Below, in pieces: positions 1 to 7,002 of a stretch of 18,465 nucleotides of DNA; positions within the stretch are counted from its first letter, which is position 1, and each line of letters opens with the position of its first letter. The notes beneath the pieces were generated by a model. The model saw nothing but the letters and a program-made list of their open reading frames with translations. It was not told the DNA's origin and searched no databases. The DNA is from RGDT01 sp964630925 (GTDB lineage Bacteria > Planctomycetota > Planctomycetia > Gemmatales > Gemmataceae). The position numbers were made by a program, and so were the translations under genes. The DNA is taken from assembly GCA_964630925.1 (NCBI GenBank), contig CAZVZK010000187.1:1-18465 (forward strand), read 5' to 3'.

Positions 1-70
1 AGGCGCCACGCCAAGCCCGTCGACGAGCCCTCCGTGCTGACTCCGCAGAGCTGCGCCCCTCCTTCCCCAC

Positions 71-100
71 TTGACAGGCCCGCCCGGCTTCTGCGATGAT
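71..100 (+). promoter_or_regulatory. Sigma-70-like promoter for the GHMP kinase gene
   Basis: A perfect -35 hexamer TTGACA (71-76) is followed after 18 bases by GATGAT (95-100), which matches four of six positions of TATAAT. Transcription would start near 107, giving a leader of about 33 bases before the ATG at 140. It is the only gene start in this part of the window with a consensus -35 box. The call rests on sequence match and position alone. Confidence 0.5.
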
Positions 101-139
101 CCGCCCTTCTGAGCCAGGACGGCCCCACGGATCGACGGA

Positions 140-1192
140 ATGATCATCTGCCGCACCCCCTTCCGCCTCTCGTTCTTCGGCGGGGGCACCGACTACCCCG
201 CCTGGTACCGCCAGCACGGCGGCGCCGTCCTCGCCACCACCATCGACAAGTACTGCTACCTCACCTGCCGCCACCTCCCCCCCTTCTTCGAGCACCGCAT
301 CCGGCTGGTGTACCGCCGCATCGAGACGTGCCGCTCCGCCGACGAGGTCCAGCACCCCGTCGTCCGCGAGGCCCTGCGGCTCCTCAAGATCCCCCACGGC
401 GTCGAGCTGCACCACGACGGCGACCTCCCCGCACGCAGCGGCATGGGCTCCAGCAGCGCCTTCACCGTCGGCCTGCTCCACGCCCTGCACGCCCTCCGCG
501 GCGAGATGGCCACCAAGCCCCAGCTCGTGCGGGAGGCCCTCCACGTCGAGCAGGACGCCCTCGGCGAGACCGTCGGCAGCCAGGACCAGGTGATGGCCGC
601 CCACGGCGGCCTCCGCCACGTCCGCTTCCACCCCACCGGCGACATCGCCATCGACCCGCTCATCCTGCCGCCGGCCCGGGTCCGCGAGCTGGAGTCGCAT
701 CTGATGCTCTTCTACTCCGGCATCGCCCGGACCGCCGCCGACGTGGCGAAGAGTTACGCGGGGGATCTGGAGGGGCGCCGCCGCCAGCTGCGCATCATGC
801 GCGAGCTGGTGGACGAGGGCCTCGACATCCTGTGCAGCGGCTCCGACATCAGGGGCTTCGGCGACCTGATGCACGAGGGCTGGCAGACCAAGCGCTCGAT
901 GAGCGCCCAGGTGTCCAACGCCGAGATCGACACCCTGTACGCGCGGGCGCTGGAGGCCGGGGCCGTCGGCGGCAAGCTGACCGGCGCGGGCGGCGGCGGC
1001 TTCCTGCTGCTGTTCGTCGAGCCGGCGCGGCAGGCCGAGGTGCGTGAGGCGCTGGGCGACCGGCTGCACGTGCCCTTCCGCTTCGAGAGCGAGGGCAGCC
1101 AGATCATCTTCTACGAGCCGCAGGCGGCCCACGCGGAGGAGGAGCGCCCCATCGCCGCCTTCAAGGAGCTGGCCGCCGCCGACGCGGCGTGA
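140..1192 (+). CDS. GHMP-family sugar kinase, HddA-like (heptose 7-phosphate kinase type)
   Basis: A 350-residue cytoplasmic kinase. All three GHMP motifs are visible: the N-terminal RTPFRLSFFGGGTDYP (residues 5-20), the phosphate-binding LPARSGMGSSSAFTVG (96-111), and the C-terminal GGKLTGAGGGGFLLL (277-291). The first motif, with its GGGTDYP, and the overall length are typical of the D-glycero-D-manno-heptose 7-phosphate kinase/HddA branch, which phosphorylates a sugar at the anomeric carbon on the way to nucleotide-activated heptose. The substrate is inferred; related fucose or other sugar kinases share these motifs. No clear Shine-Dalgarno site precedes the ATG (a weak GACGGA lies directly upstream), but the first motif begins at residue 5, so the start cannot be far off. 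No heptose-pathway partner lies downstream; the next gene is 494 bases away. The extra alanine/glutamate-rich tail after about residue 328 is probably disordered. Confidence 0.85.
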   Translation: MIICRTPFRLSFFGGGTDYPAWYRQHGGAVLATTIDKYCYLTCRHLPPFFEHRIRLVYRRIETCRSADEVQHPVVREALRLLKIPHGVELHHDGDLPARSGMGSSSAFTVGLLHALHALRGEMATKPQLVREALHVEQDALGETVGSQDQVMAAHGGLRHVRFHPTGDIAIDPLILPPARVRELESHLMLFYSGIARTAADVAKSYAGDLEGRRRQLRIMRELVDEGLDILCSGSDIRGFGDLMHEGWQTKRSMSAQVSNAEIDTLYARALEAGAVGGKLTGAGGGGFLLLFVEPARQAEVREALGDRLHVPFRFESEGSQIIFYEPQAAHAEEERPIAAFKELAAADAA

Positions 1193-1274
1193 CGGGCAAC
1201 CCTCCTCGTTGAAGTTACGAAGCCGGAGTCTGCGGAGGCCGTTGCGCCCGCCGGATTAGGCCCCACCGTGCTTG

Positions 1275-1380
1275 CCCCGGATGGGTGCGGATGGACGCCT
1301 ATCCGTGAAGGAAGCGAACCGCGGAGTGCGGACACCCCGGATGGAGGCGCATGGACGCCCATCAGTGAAGGAAACGAACC
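1275..1380. repeat. Two 46-base direct repeats with a 60-base period
   Basis: Copies at 1275-1320 and 1335-1380 start with CCCCGGATGG and end with CGAACC; 40 of 46 bases agree by my count. They are separated by 14 unrelated bases. The shared tail GTGAAGGAARCGAACC is echoed again at 1383-1392 (GGAAACGAAC) inside the neighbouring inverted repeat. The pattern suggests a lineage-specific intergenic repeat element and not a gene. Two copies are too few, and the flanks do not fit, for a CRISPR array. Confidence 0.7.
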
Positions 1381-1444
1381 AGGGAAACGAACTTCCCCGC
1401 CGCAAATACAGGCGGCAGAACGACTTGTGGAAGTTCGTTTCCCT
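1381..1444. repeat. Perfect 16-bp inverted repeat with nested stem (cruciform-like)
   Basis: AGGGAAACGAACTTCC at 1381-1396 is exactly complementary to GGAAGTTCGTTTCCCT at 1429-1444. Inside, CCGCC (1397-1401) can pair with GGCGG (1411-1415), giving a second small stem directly on top of the first. The structure follows the end of the second direct repeat without a gap, so the two probably belong to one composite element. There is no T-run, so it is not an evident intrinsic terminator for the GHMP kinase gene 190 bases upstream. It may be the terminal structure of a small non-autonomous mobile repeat; this is inference. Confidence 0.7.
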
Positions 1445-1686
1445 GACCCCCTCACACCCCCCCTCGCGATGGAATCGAACCGTCCCGCCGATCAGGCGTG
1501 TCGTGCGCACAACTCATGGGATGGTGACGCCCAGGCCGGGCGAGGCGGGGCGTCAGCCGCGTCAGCCCACGGCGATCCAGCATCGGCCCCCTCCCACAGC
1601 GCCCGTCCCTTGATCTCACCCCGGCGGCGGGTAGCCTGAGCGGTACGCACCCCGGCCGGGCTGCGATCACCCGAGGGCGGCCCGTC

Positions 1687-2817
1687 ATGGTCGAGTATTA
1701 TCAGTTGGGGGCGGAGAGGCGGCTGAACGAGATCGTGTTCGCCGGCAGCCACGACGCGGGCATCATGTTCGGCGGCGGCAACGAGAAGACCCAGGGCCTG
1801 AGCATCCGCGGGCAGGCGGACGCGGGCGTGCGCATCTTCGACCTGCGCATCGCCGGCGCCCGCGTCACCGACCACGGCGAGAAGAAGGTCGAGCTGCGGA
1901 CCTACCACGGCGGGCGCACCAAGAAGGACGTGGACAGGGGCGTCATCGGCCTGGAGGGCGACAAGAGGGTCACCCGGTCGTACCTGAAATACGGCACCTG
2001 GGGCGAGGGCCTGGTGCAGATCCTCCAGCAGGCGAAGGCGTTCGTCGAGAGCAAGACGGACGAGTTCCTGATCCTGAAGTTCGACAAGTGCACCAACTGG
2101 GACCACATCGCCGACCTGTGCATCAGCGAGCTGGACGGCGTCCTCTACACCGGCGGCGGCAACCTGAACAAGAAGACGCTCTACGAGCTGAAGGGCAAGG
2201 TGATCGTCGCGTTCACGCCGGGCGGCCTGGGGTCCATCGACCCCAGGCTGATCGGGCCCGGAGGCATCGTGGGGATCAGGAACCTGTACGACAGCACGGA
2301 CACCTACGACGGCGGGTATCAGGGGATCCAGTACTGGGGCAAGGGCGGCACCGACCTGACCACCGCCGGCAAGGGCCGCTCGATCCAGGAGAACATCGGC
2401 AAGCAGCTCCGGATCATGCGCGGCGGGGCGTCCGGGGACCATCAGGTGATGGGAATGATGTACTGGACGACGACGGGCGTCGCCGGGAGCATCGAGGAGC
2501 GCAACAAGAAGATGTGGCAGCGCAAGCACCGCGACGAGCTGCGCGAGCTGTGGCGGGGCGGCATGGGCGAGGTGGTCAAGGAGCGCATCCCGCTGTGCGT
2601 GGACCCGGCCTCGTTCGCCGGCGGGGCGATCCTCAAGCGGTTCCTGCCGAACATCGTGATGATCGACTTCGCCAGCCCGCGCAAGTGCCGGACGATCTTC
2701 AACCTGAACAAGATGATCCCCGCCGCCCTGGTGGAGCTGGAGCAGTCCCTGGAGGAAGAGGACGGCCGCATTGACATCCGCAAGGGCAGGCGGAACAACG
2801 TCGTCGGGCAGCAGTGA
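1687..2817 (+). CDS. PI-PLC-like phosphodiesterase (X-domain TIM barrel)
   Basis: A 376-residue protein of the phosphatidylinositol-specific phospholipase C superfamily. The N-terminal part shows the family layout: FAGSHDAGI (residues 18-26, first catalytic His22), an arginine after the second strand in FDLRI (51-55), and RTYHGG (71-76, second catalytic His74). The 52-residue spacing of the two histidines is close to that of bacterial PI-PLCs. EFLILKFDK (126-134) fits the next barrel strand. In known members the two histidines act in general acid-base cleavage of a phosphodiester. There is no signal peptide and no membrane segment, so unlike secreted bacterial PI-PLCs this protein appears cytoplasmic. 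Its substrate is unknown. The ATG at 1687 has only a weak purine-rich GAGGGCGG upstream. A small gene follows after 21 bases and is likely cotranscribed. Confidence 0.75.
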   Translation: MVEYYQLGAERRLNEIVFAGSHDAGIMFGGGNEKTQGLSIRGQADAGVRIFDLRIAGARVTDHGEKKVELRTYHGGRTKKDVDRGVIGLEGDKRVTRSYLKYGTWGEGLVQILQQAKAFVESKTDEFLILKFDKCTNWDHIADLCISELDGVLYTGGGNLNKKTLYELKGKVIVAFTPGGLGSIDPRLIGPGGIVGIRNLYDSTDTYDGGYQGIQYWGKGGTDLTTAGKGRSIQENIGKQLRIMRGGASGDHQVMGMMYWTTTGVAGSIEERNKKMWQRKHRDELRELWRGGMGEVVKERIPLCVDPASFAGGAILKRFLPNIVMIDFASPRKCRTIFNLNKMIPAALVELEQSLEEEDGRIDIRKGRRNNVVGQQ

Positions 2818-2838
2818 GACAGGCGGGAGGGTCTTCCG

Positions 2839-3138
2839 ATGATCAAGGTGAATTACGGCCAGTTCGATTCGGTCCTCCGCGCCTCCGGCTTCGTCACGCA
2901 CGAGCCGAAGAAAGGAACTCGCGTCTACACCTACCCCGACTCGGAGGCGCTCATCGCGATCCCCATCCGGCCGGAGTCGGAGCAGGTGTCCAACTTCCAC
3001 CTCATGGCGGCGAAGATGACCGTCGATGCCGACGGCATTGCCGACCCCGACGAGCTGGCCGCCCGCCTCGTTATCGCCGGCGGCGCGTTCCCGGACCTGA
3101 CCAACAGGCCGCGCCGGCCTGACGGGCTCCGCACCTAG
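2839..3138 (+). CDS. Small conserved-looking protein of unknown function
   Basis: A 99-residue protein that I do not recognise. A good ribosome binding site, GGAGG at 2826-2830 with 8 bases to the ATG, supports the start, and the gene follows the PI-PLC-like gene after 21 bases, so the two are probably one operon. The order of predicted elements (helix 'FDSVLRASGF', strand 'RVYTYPDSEALIAIPI', a helix 'FHLMAAKMTV', then 'GIADPDELAARLVIAG') faintly resembles the small alpha-beta fold of HicA/double-stranded-RNA-binding proteins, but the HicA catalytic glycine-serine-histidine motif is missing. No signal peptide or membrane segment is seen. The C-terminal 15 residues are rich in Arg and Pro and are probably flexible. 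Confidence 0.65.
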   Translation: MIKVNYGQFDSVLRASGFVTHEPKKGTRVYTYPDSEALIAIPIRPESEQVSNFHLMAAKMTVDADGIADPDELAARLVIAGGAFPDLTNRPRRPDGLRT

Positions 3139-3208
3139 GCTGAATGCCGCCGCAAAGGAGTTGGCGACCGAGGGCGCGGCTAGCGTCGGACGACGCGACG
3201 TAAGGCCG

Positions 3209-3841
3209 TCAAGTCGTCGAGACGAACATCGACGGATCCGCCTCACCTGGCCCGTCGTAGTGCCGAGCGAACGCCTCCCTGATCTGCTGAGCCGGCGCGG
3301 CGACGAGGTCGATGTATCGGTTCAGGACGAATTCCAGCTTCTGCACAAGGACCGGCTCCATCGGCTCCGACATCGCCAGGACGAGCGTCCGGCCCCGCAA
3401 GCCGATAGGCAGCAGCCCGTTGTTATAGGCCACCGCTTCGGGCACCAGCTCGATGACCTCCTGCGGCACGTCGAACCCCGTCAGATCCACCCTGACGTGC
3501 CGCACCGTGGGCGGCCACGGGATAGATGCGTGTTCCACCCAGGCCGCCGCCCGGACGGCGACGGTGTCGAGGAAGCCGCGGCGGAACGTCCACCCCGCCA
3601 GCAGCGGACGGAGCGGCCCCAGCCATGCGTCCTGATGGCGGCCCAGCAGCTCCCGCTCTACCGCCTCCAGCTCGGGACGGGTCGGCTCGTCCTCGGCCAT
3701 GCGGGCGAGGCGGCACTGGGCGTGGATGAAGTCGCCGCGCGGGTCGCCTCCGTCGAGGAGCCAGTCGGCGTAGGCCAGCCGCGGGAGGTCGTCCTCCGAC
3801 CCCTCGATGATGGCCTGGAGGAAGGCGTCTTCGAGCGTCAT
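3209..3841 (-). CDS. TIGR02996 (repeat-companion) protein fused to a GspE/MshEN-type N-terminal domain
   Basis: A 210-residue protein in two parts. Residues 1-47 (for example DLPRLAYADWLLDGGDPRGDF at about 18-38) are the repeat-companion module TIGR02996, an expanded planctomycete family of unknown role. GWTFRRGFLDTV (83-94) is the usual linker that normally leads into leucine-rich repeats. Here, from about residue 122, the sequence turns instead into the domain found at the N-terminus of type II secretion/type IV pilus ATPases: VPQEVIELVPEAVAYNNGLL, then TLVLAMSEP (152-160) and a final QQIREAFARHYDG (185-197). The arginine-led RLGxxL c-di-GMP motif of MshEN domains is not visible, so ligand binding is doubtful. 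Start: the frame stays open further upstream, but the ATG at 3841 has GGAGG with 6 bases to it and begins exactly at the domain. Divergent from the gene at 3922. Confidence 0.8.
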   Translation of the reverse strand: MTLEDAFLQAIIEGSEDDLPRLAYADWLLDGGDPRGDFIHAQCRLARMAEDEPTRPELEAVERELLGRHQDAWLGPLRPLLAGWTFRRGFLDTVAVRAAAWVEHASIPWPPTVRHVRVDLTGFDVPQEVIELVPEAVAYNNGLLPIGLRGRTLVLAMSEPMEPVLVQKLEFVLNRYIDLVAAPAQQIREAFARHYDGPGEADPSMFVSTT

Positions 3842-3880
3842 GGCGCCTCCGAACTTTCGGCATCTCTCGGGCCTCCTCGG

Positions 3881-3890
3881 ATTGTATCGT
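3881..3890. promoter_or_regulatory. Overlapping divergent -10 elements
   Basis: Only 80 bases separate the divergent genes starting at 3841 (minus) and 3922 (plus). On the minus strand TACAAT (3881-3886, five of six matches) lies 40 bases upstream of the ATG. On the plus strand TATCGT (3885-3890, four of six) lies 31 bases upstream of its ATG. They share two base pairs, so RNA polymerase could occupy only one at a time. No good -35 boxes were found. Confidence 0.35.
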
Positions 3891-3921
3891 GACACCGACA
3901 GGCACGCGAGGAGTGGGCCGC

Positions 3922-4608
3922 ATGACCGAGGCGGAGTGGTGGGCCTGCGCGAGCGTCGCGGAGCTGCTGGAGCGGCTACGGGCCGAGGGGGCGGAGCCGT
4001 CCGAGCGGAAGCAGCGCCTGGCCGCCGCCGCCATCTGCCGCCGCGTGCTGCATCTGCTGCCCGAGAAGAAGTACCGGCGGGCCATCGTGTCGGCGGAGGA
4101 GCAGGCCGACGGGCGGCTGTTCCGCGCGACACGCAACGAGGTGAAGTTGGCCCTGTCCGACGCCATCCGTGGGAAGGGTGTCCTCAATTCGGCGCGGGTG
4201 GCCCTGACGATGGCTTTCCGGCTGGCGACGCGGTACTGCCTGAACAACGTCTCGCTCTACGTCCTGGGGGCGCTGGAGGCGCGGGCGGGCAGCAACTCGC
4301 CCTTCCGCCGCGACGCCGAGAGCCGCCTCCACGCCGATCTCTTCCGTGACATCGTCCCCCTCGGCCCGCCCCGCACGCTGCCCGCCGTCCTCCACGCGGG
4401 CGGCGCGACCCTCGCCCGTCTGGCGGCCGACGCCTACGACTGTCAGGCGGAGCCGCTCGGCCACCTGGAGCACGCCCGCCTCGCCGTCCTTTCGGACGCC
4501 CTCGAAGAGGCGGGCTGCACCGACGCCGACATCCTCTCCCACCTGCGTTCGCCGGGGCCTCATGTCCGCGGCTGCTGGGCGTTGGACCTCATCCTCGGCA
4601 AGTCCTGA
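3922..4608 (+). CDS. Planctomycete 'MTEAEW' family protein, function unknown
   Basis: A 228-residue soluble, mostly helical protein. The N-terminal MTEAEWWAC, the ERKQRLAAAAICRRVLHLL block (28-46) and above all the ending DALEEAGCTDADILSHL (192-208) plus GPHVRGCWALDLILGK (212-227) match a family that I know from Gemmata-type genomes, where it occurs in many copies and has no established function. The middle part (70-130), usually alanine-rich and repetitive in this family, is degenerate here. Start: the frame is open upstream to 3889, but the ATG at 3922 has GAGGAG (3908-3913) 8 bases upstream and begins at the family's conserved N-terminus. It is transcribed away from the TIGR02996 fusion gene, another lineage-specific family. 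Confidence 0.75.
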   Translation: MTEAEWWACASVAELLERLRAEGAEPSERKQRLAAAAICRRVLHLLPEKKYRRAIVSAEEQADGRLFRATRNEVKLALSDAIRGKGVLNSARVALTMAFRLATRYCLNNVSLYVLGALEARAGSNSPFRRDAESRLHADLFRDIVPLGPPRTLPAVLHAGGATLARLAADAYDCQAEPLGHLEHARLAVLSDALEEAGCTDADILSHLRSPGPHVRGCWALDLILGKS

Positions 4609-4654
4609 CGGCGGCCGGCGAAGCACGATCAGGCGAATCCGCAGCCCCGGCCGG

Positions 4655-4660
4655 TATAAT
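4655..4660 (+). promoter_or_regulatory. -10 element (TATAAT) for the kinase-REC-HD-GYP gene
   Basis: A perfect TATAAT lies 35 bases upstream of the ATG at 4696, giving a leader of about 28 bases. The expected -35 position carries no consensus match. It resembles the other isolated -10 boxes in this window (for example 17448-17453). Confidence 0.5.
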
Positions 4661-4695
4661 GAGGGCGGTCCGGCCCACGCACCTCGGGGTGTAGG

Positions 4696-6933
4696 ATGAC
4701 GCGCCTCACGCTGCCGCATTCATCGCCCCGAGACACCGACCCAGGCCCCACGCCGCGGGGCCTGTTGCCGCCCGACCTCGTCCGCGAGATGTTGGCCTGC
4801 CAGGTGTTGCTGCAGGAGGAGTGGGAGCGCCTCCCCGCCGACGCCGCCGACGAGGTCTCACGCAGCCCCGACGGGCCGACCCTCCTCGCGGTTCTGGTGC
4901 GTCACGGCCTGCTCACCGAGTTCCAGGCCGGGCAGATCACCCAGGGCGGCGCCCGCGCCCTCATCGTGGGCGGCTACCGGCTGTGCGGACGCATCGGGTC
5001 GGGAGGCATGGGCGTCGTCTACCTGGCCGAGCACATCGCCCTCCGCCGGCGGGTGGCCCTCAAGGTGGCGCGGTTCGGCGCCGGCGACGAGCCCGCCTCC
5101 CTGCAACGCTTCCAGATCGAGATGCGCACGGCCGCGCAGATCAACCACCCCGGCGTCGTCACCGTCTACGACGCCGGGCAGGTCCGCGATGCCGTCCCCG
5201 AGGCCGGCGTGCTCCACTACATGGCGATGGAGCACCTCGAGGGCCGCACACTCCAGGACGTGGTGGCCGCCGACGGGCCCCTCGACCCGGCGGCGGCGTG
5301 CGGGCTGATCGCGCAGGTGGCCGCTGCCCTGGCGGAGGCCCACCGCCAGCACCTCGTCCACCGCGACATCAAGCCGTCCAACGTCTTCGTCACCTCCGAC
5401 GGCCGCGCCAAACTCCTGGACTTCGGCGTGGCGCGGAACTTCCGGTCGCGGATGACCGAGACGGGGGCCGTGCTGGGGACCGTCGACTACATGGCGCCCG
5501 AGCAGACGCGCGACGCCGCCGCCGTGGACATCCGCGCCGACATCTTCTCCCTCGGCGCCACCCTCTTCTGGTGCCTCACGGGCAGGCCCCCGTTCGACCC
5601 CTCCGACGACATCCTGCAGGCCCTCGCCCAGAGGGCCAAGGAGCCCCCACCGTCCCCGCGTGCGGCGCGGCCCGCCGTCCCGCGCGAGCTGGACGCCCTC
5701 GTGCGCCGCATGATGGCCCTCGACCCGGCCGAGAGGCCCGCCGACCCCTCCGCCGTCCTCCAGGCCCTCCACCCCTTCTGCCGCGCCGCCTCCGCCGAGA
5801 CGCCCCCGGAGGCCGAGGGCGGCGTGCCCGGCATCCCCGGACGCCACCGCGCCCTCATCGTGGACGACGAGCCCGAGAACGTCGAGCTGTGCGCCCGGGT
5901 CCTGGAGGCGGAGGGCATCGTCTGCCGCGGGGCGGCCGGCGGCGACGAGGCACTGGAGGATCTGCGGCGGTCCCCCTGCGATGTCGTCATCCTCGACATG
6001 CAGCTGCCGGGGATGTCGGGGGACGAGGTGATGCGGCGTCTCCGTCAGGAGCCGCCCTCGCCGCACCTCAAGATCATCCTCACCTCCGGGATGATGGACC
6101 CCGACGTGATGGCGAGGCTGTTGCAGGAGGGGGCCGACGACTTCCTCCCGAAGCCGTTCAGCCTGACCCAGCTCAGGGCGCGGGTCAAGGCGGCGTTGCG
6201 GCACAAGGACGCCCAGGACCAGGCGGGCCGCCTGCGGCACTACCTCCAGAAAGCCAACGACGCCCTGGAGCGGGACCTGCTGGCCCGGGACGGCGACCTG
6301 GTGATGGCGCGGAACGTCCTCGTCCTGGCCATGGCCAAGCTCGTCGAGTGCCGCGAGTACGAGTCGGGCCGGCACCTCGTGCGCATGCAGCAATACTGCC
6401 GCATCCTCGCGGAGGAGGCGGCGGCGATGCCGTCCTTCAAGGACCAGATCGACCCCCAAGTGGTGGAGACGCTGGAGTGCTGCGTGCCGCTGCACGACAT
6501 CGGCAAGGTGGGCGTGCCCGACCACATCCTCCTCAAGCCCGCCCCGCTGACGCCCGAGGAGCGGGTCATCATGCAGGCCCACACCACCATCGGCGCCGAG
6601 ACGCTGCGGGAGGTGGCACGCCAGCATCCGTATTCGCCCGCGTTCATGCGCATGGCCATCGACATCGCACGCCACCACCACGAGCGATGGGACGGGACCG
6701 GCTACCCCGACCGCCTCGCCGGCGCCGACACCCCCCTCGCGGCACGTCTGACGGCCCTGGCCGACGTGTACGACGCCCTCCGCAGCCGCCGGATCTACAA
6801 GCCCGCGCTCACGCACGCCGCGGCGGTCCACACCATGACGGAGACGCGGGGGCAGTTCGACCCCGCCCTCCTTGCGGCCTTCCGACGTTGCGCACCGCGT
6901 CTCGAGGAGGTCTTCGAGCGGTCGCCCGGCTGA
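4696..6933 (+). CDS. Ser/Thr protein kinase - response regulator receiver - HD-GYP phosphodiesterase fusion
   Basis: A 745-residue cytoplasmic signalling protein with three modules. (1) A planctomycete-type leader containing LLTEFQAGQI (72-81), then a Hanks-type kinase (about 94-362): glycine loop GSGGMGVVYL (101-110), ATP-anchoring Lys123, catalytic HRDIKPSN (222-229), DFG (242-244) and APE (267-269), all intact. (2) A receiver domain (about 384-502) with the acidic pair Asp390/Asp391, phospho-acceptor Asp434, Thr463 and Lys486. (3) An HD-GYP domain (about 545-740) with HDIGKVGVPD (600-609), HHERWDGTGYP (661-671) and ALADVYDAL (687-695), the signature of active c-di-GMP phosphodiesterases. 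No membrane segment is present, whereas many bacterial Hanks kinases are membrane-anchored. Known roles are Ser/Thr phosphorylation, phosphorelay input and c-di-GMP hydrolysis; how the modules control each other is unknown. No good Shine-Dalgarno site precedes the ATG. No partner histidine kinase is seen nearby. Confidence 0.93.
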   Translation: MTRLTLPHSSPRDTDPGPTPRGLLPPDLVREMLACQVLLQEEWERLPADAADEVSRSPDGPTLLAVLVRHGLLTEFQAGQITQGGARALIVGGYRLCGRIGSGGMGVVYLAEHIALRRRVALKVARFGAGDEPASLQRFQIEMRTAAQINHPGVVTVYDAGQVRDAVPEAGVLHYMAMEHLEGRTLQDVVAADGPLDPAAACGLIAQVAAALAEAHRQHLVHRDIKPSNVFVTSDGRAKLLDFGVARNFRSRMTETGAVLGTVDYMAPEQTRDAAAVDIRADIFSLGATLFWCLTGRPPFDPSDDILQALAQRAKEPPPSPRAARPAVPRELDALVRRMMALDPAERPADPSAVLQALHPFCRAASAETPPEAEGGVPGIPGRHRALIVDDEPENVELCARVLEAEGIVCRGAAGGDEALEDLRRSPCDVVILDMQLPGMSGDEVMRRLRQEPPSPHLKIILTSGMMDPDVMARLLQEGADDFLPKPFSLTQLRARVKAALRHKDAQDQAGRLRHYLQKANDALERDLLARDGDLVMARNVLVLAMAKLVECREYESGRHLVRMQQYCRILAEEAAAMPSFKDQIDPQVVETLECCVPLHDIGKVGVPDHILLKPAPLTPEERVIMQAHTTIGAETLREVARQHPYSPAFMRMAIDIARHHHERWDGTGYPDRLAGADTPLAARLTALADVYDALRSRRIYKPALTHAAAVHTMTETRGQFDPALLAAFRRCAPRLEEVFERSPG

Positions 6934-6965
6934 GCCACTCTCTGGCTTCCTGGCGTCCGGCCGGG

Positions 6966-6971
6966 TAGGAT
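6966..6971 (+). promoter_or_regulatory. Possible -10 element (TAGGAT) for the exported-protein array
   Basis: TAGGAT preceded by G and lying 31 bases before the ATG at 7003. The same hexamer in almost the same context (GTAGGATRM) lies 37 bases before the gene at 8972. It matches TATAAT at four positions, and no -35 is evident. The recurrence at two related genes is the main support. Confidence 0.35.
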
Positions 6972-7002
6972 ACCAGCATCCACACACGGGAGGGCCGACG
7001 CC

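Larger units (their letters stand above)
1193..1686. other. 494-base non-coding stretch with repeats
   Basis: No frame here codes for a recognisable protein. Short open frames exist on both strands, but their translations are low-complexity and contain the internal direct repeat translated twice. The stretch holds a pair of 46-base direct repeats (1275-1320 and 1335-1380), a perfect 16-bp inverted repeat (1381-1396 with 1429-1444), and close to the downstream gene a weak promoter-like pair, TTGATC (1610-1615) and TAGCCT (1632-1637, 16-base spacer). The rest (1193-1274, 1445-1609) shows nothing I can name. Confidence 0.6.

Noticed and set aside
1..74. Possible C-terminal end of a gene entering from the left
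   Set aside because: Frames 1 and 3 are open for 32 and 23 codons, but neither gives a recognisable peptide; too short to support.
1275..1380. CRISPR array
   Set aside because: Only two copies, imperfect, with a 14-base spacer and no cas genes.
1256..1639. Several 80-120-codon frames in the non-coding stretch on both strands
   Set aside because: The translations contain the DNA repeat twice (for example 'SFTD-RP-A-IRG' on the minus strand) and have no RBS; the DNA repeat explains them.
2839..3138. HicA toxin
   Set aside because: The fold order is vaguely similar, but the catalytic His context and a HicB partner are missing.
3183..3196. GCGTCG/CGACGC hairpin as a terminator between convergent genes
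   Set aside because: Two-base loop, no T-run, and such GC stems are frequent by chance here.
1492..3246. 584-codon open frame on the minus strand
   Set aside because: It runs antisense to the PI-PLC-like gene and its neighbour; its translation is a Val/Asp/His/Leu-rich mirror of GC-rich codons with no domain, and the plus-strand genes have real motifs and an RBS.
3423..4247. Longer N-terminal versions of the genes at 3841 (minus) and 3922 (plus)
   Set aside because: Extensions would overlap the divergent neighbour and are Arg/Pro-rich; the internal ATGs have good ribosome binding sites and coincide with the family N-termini.
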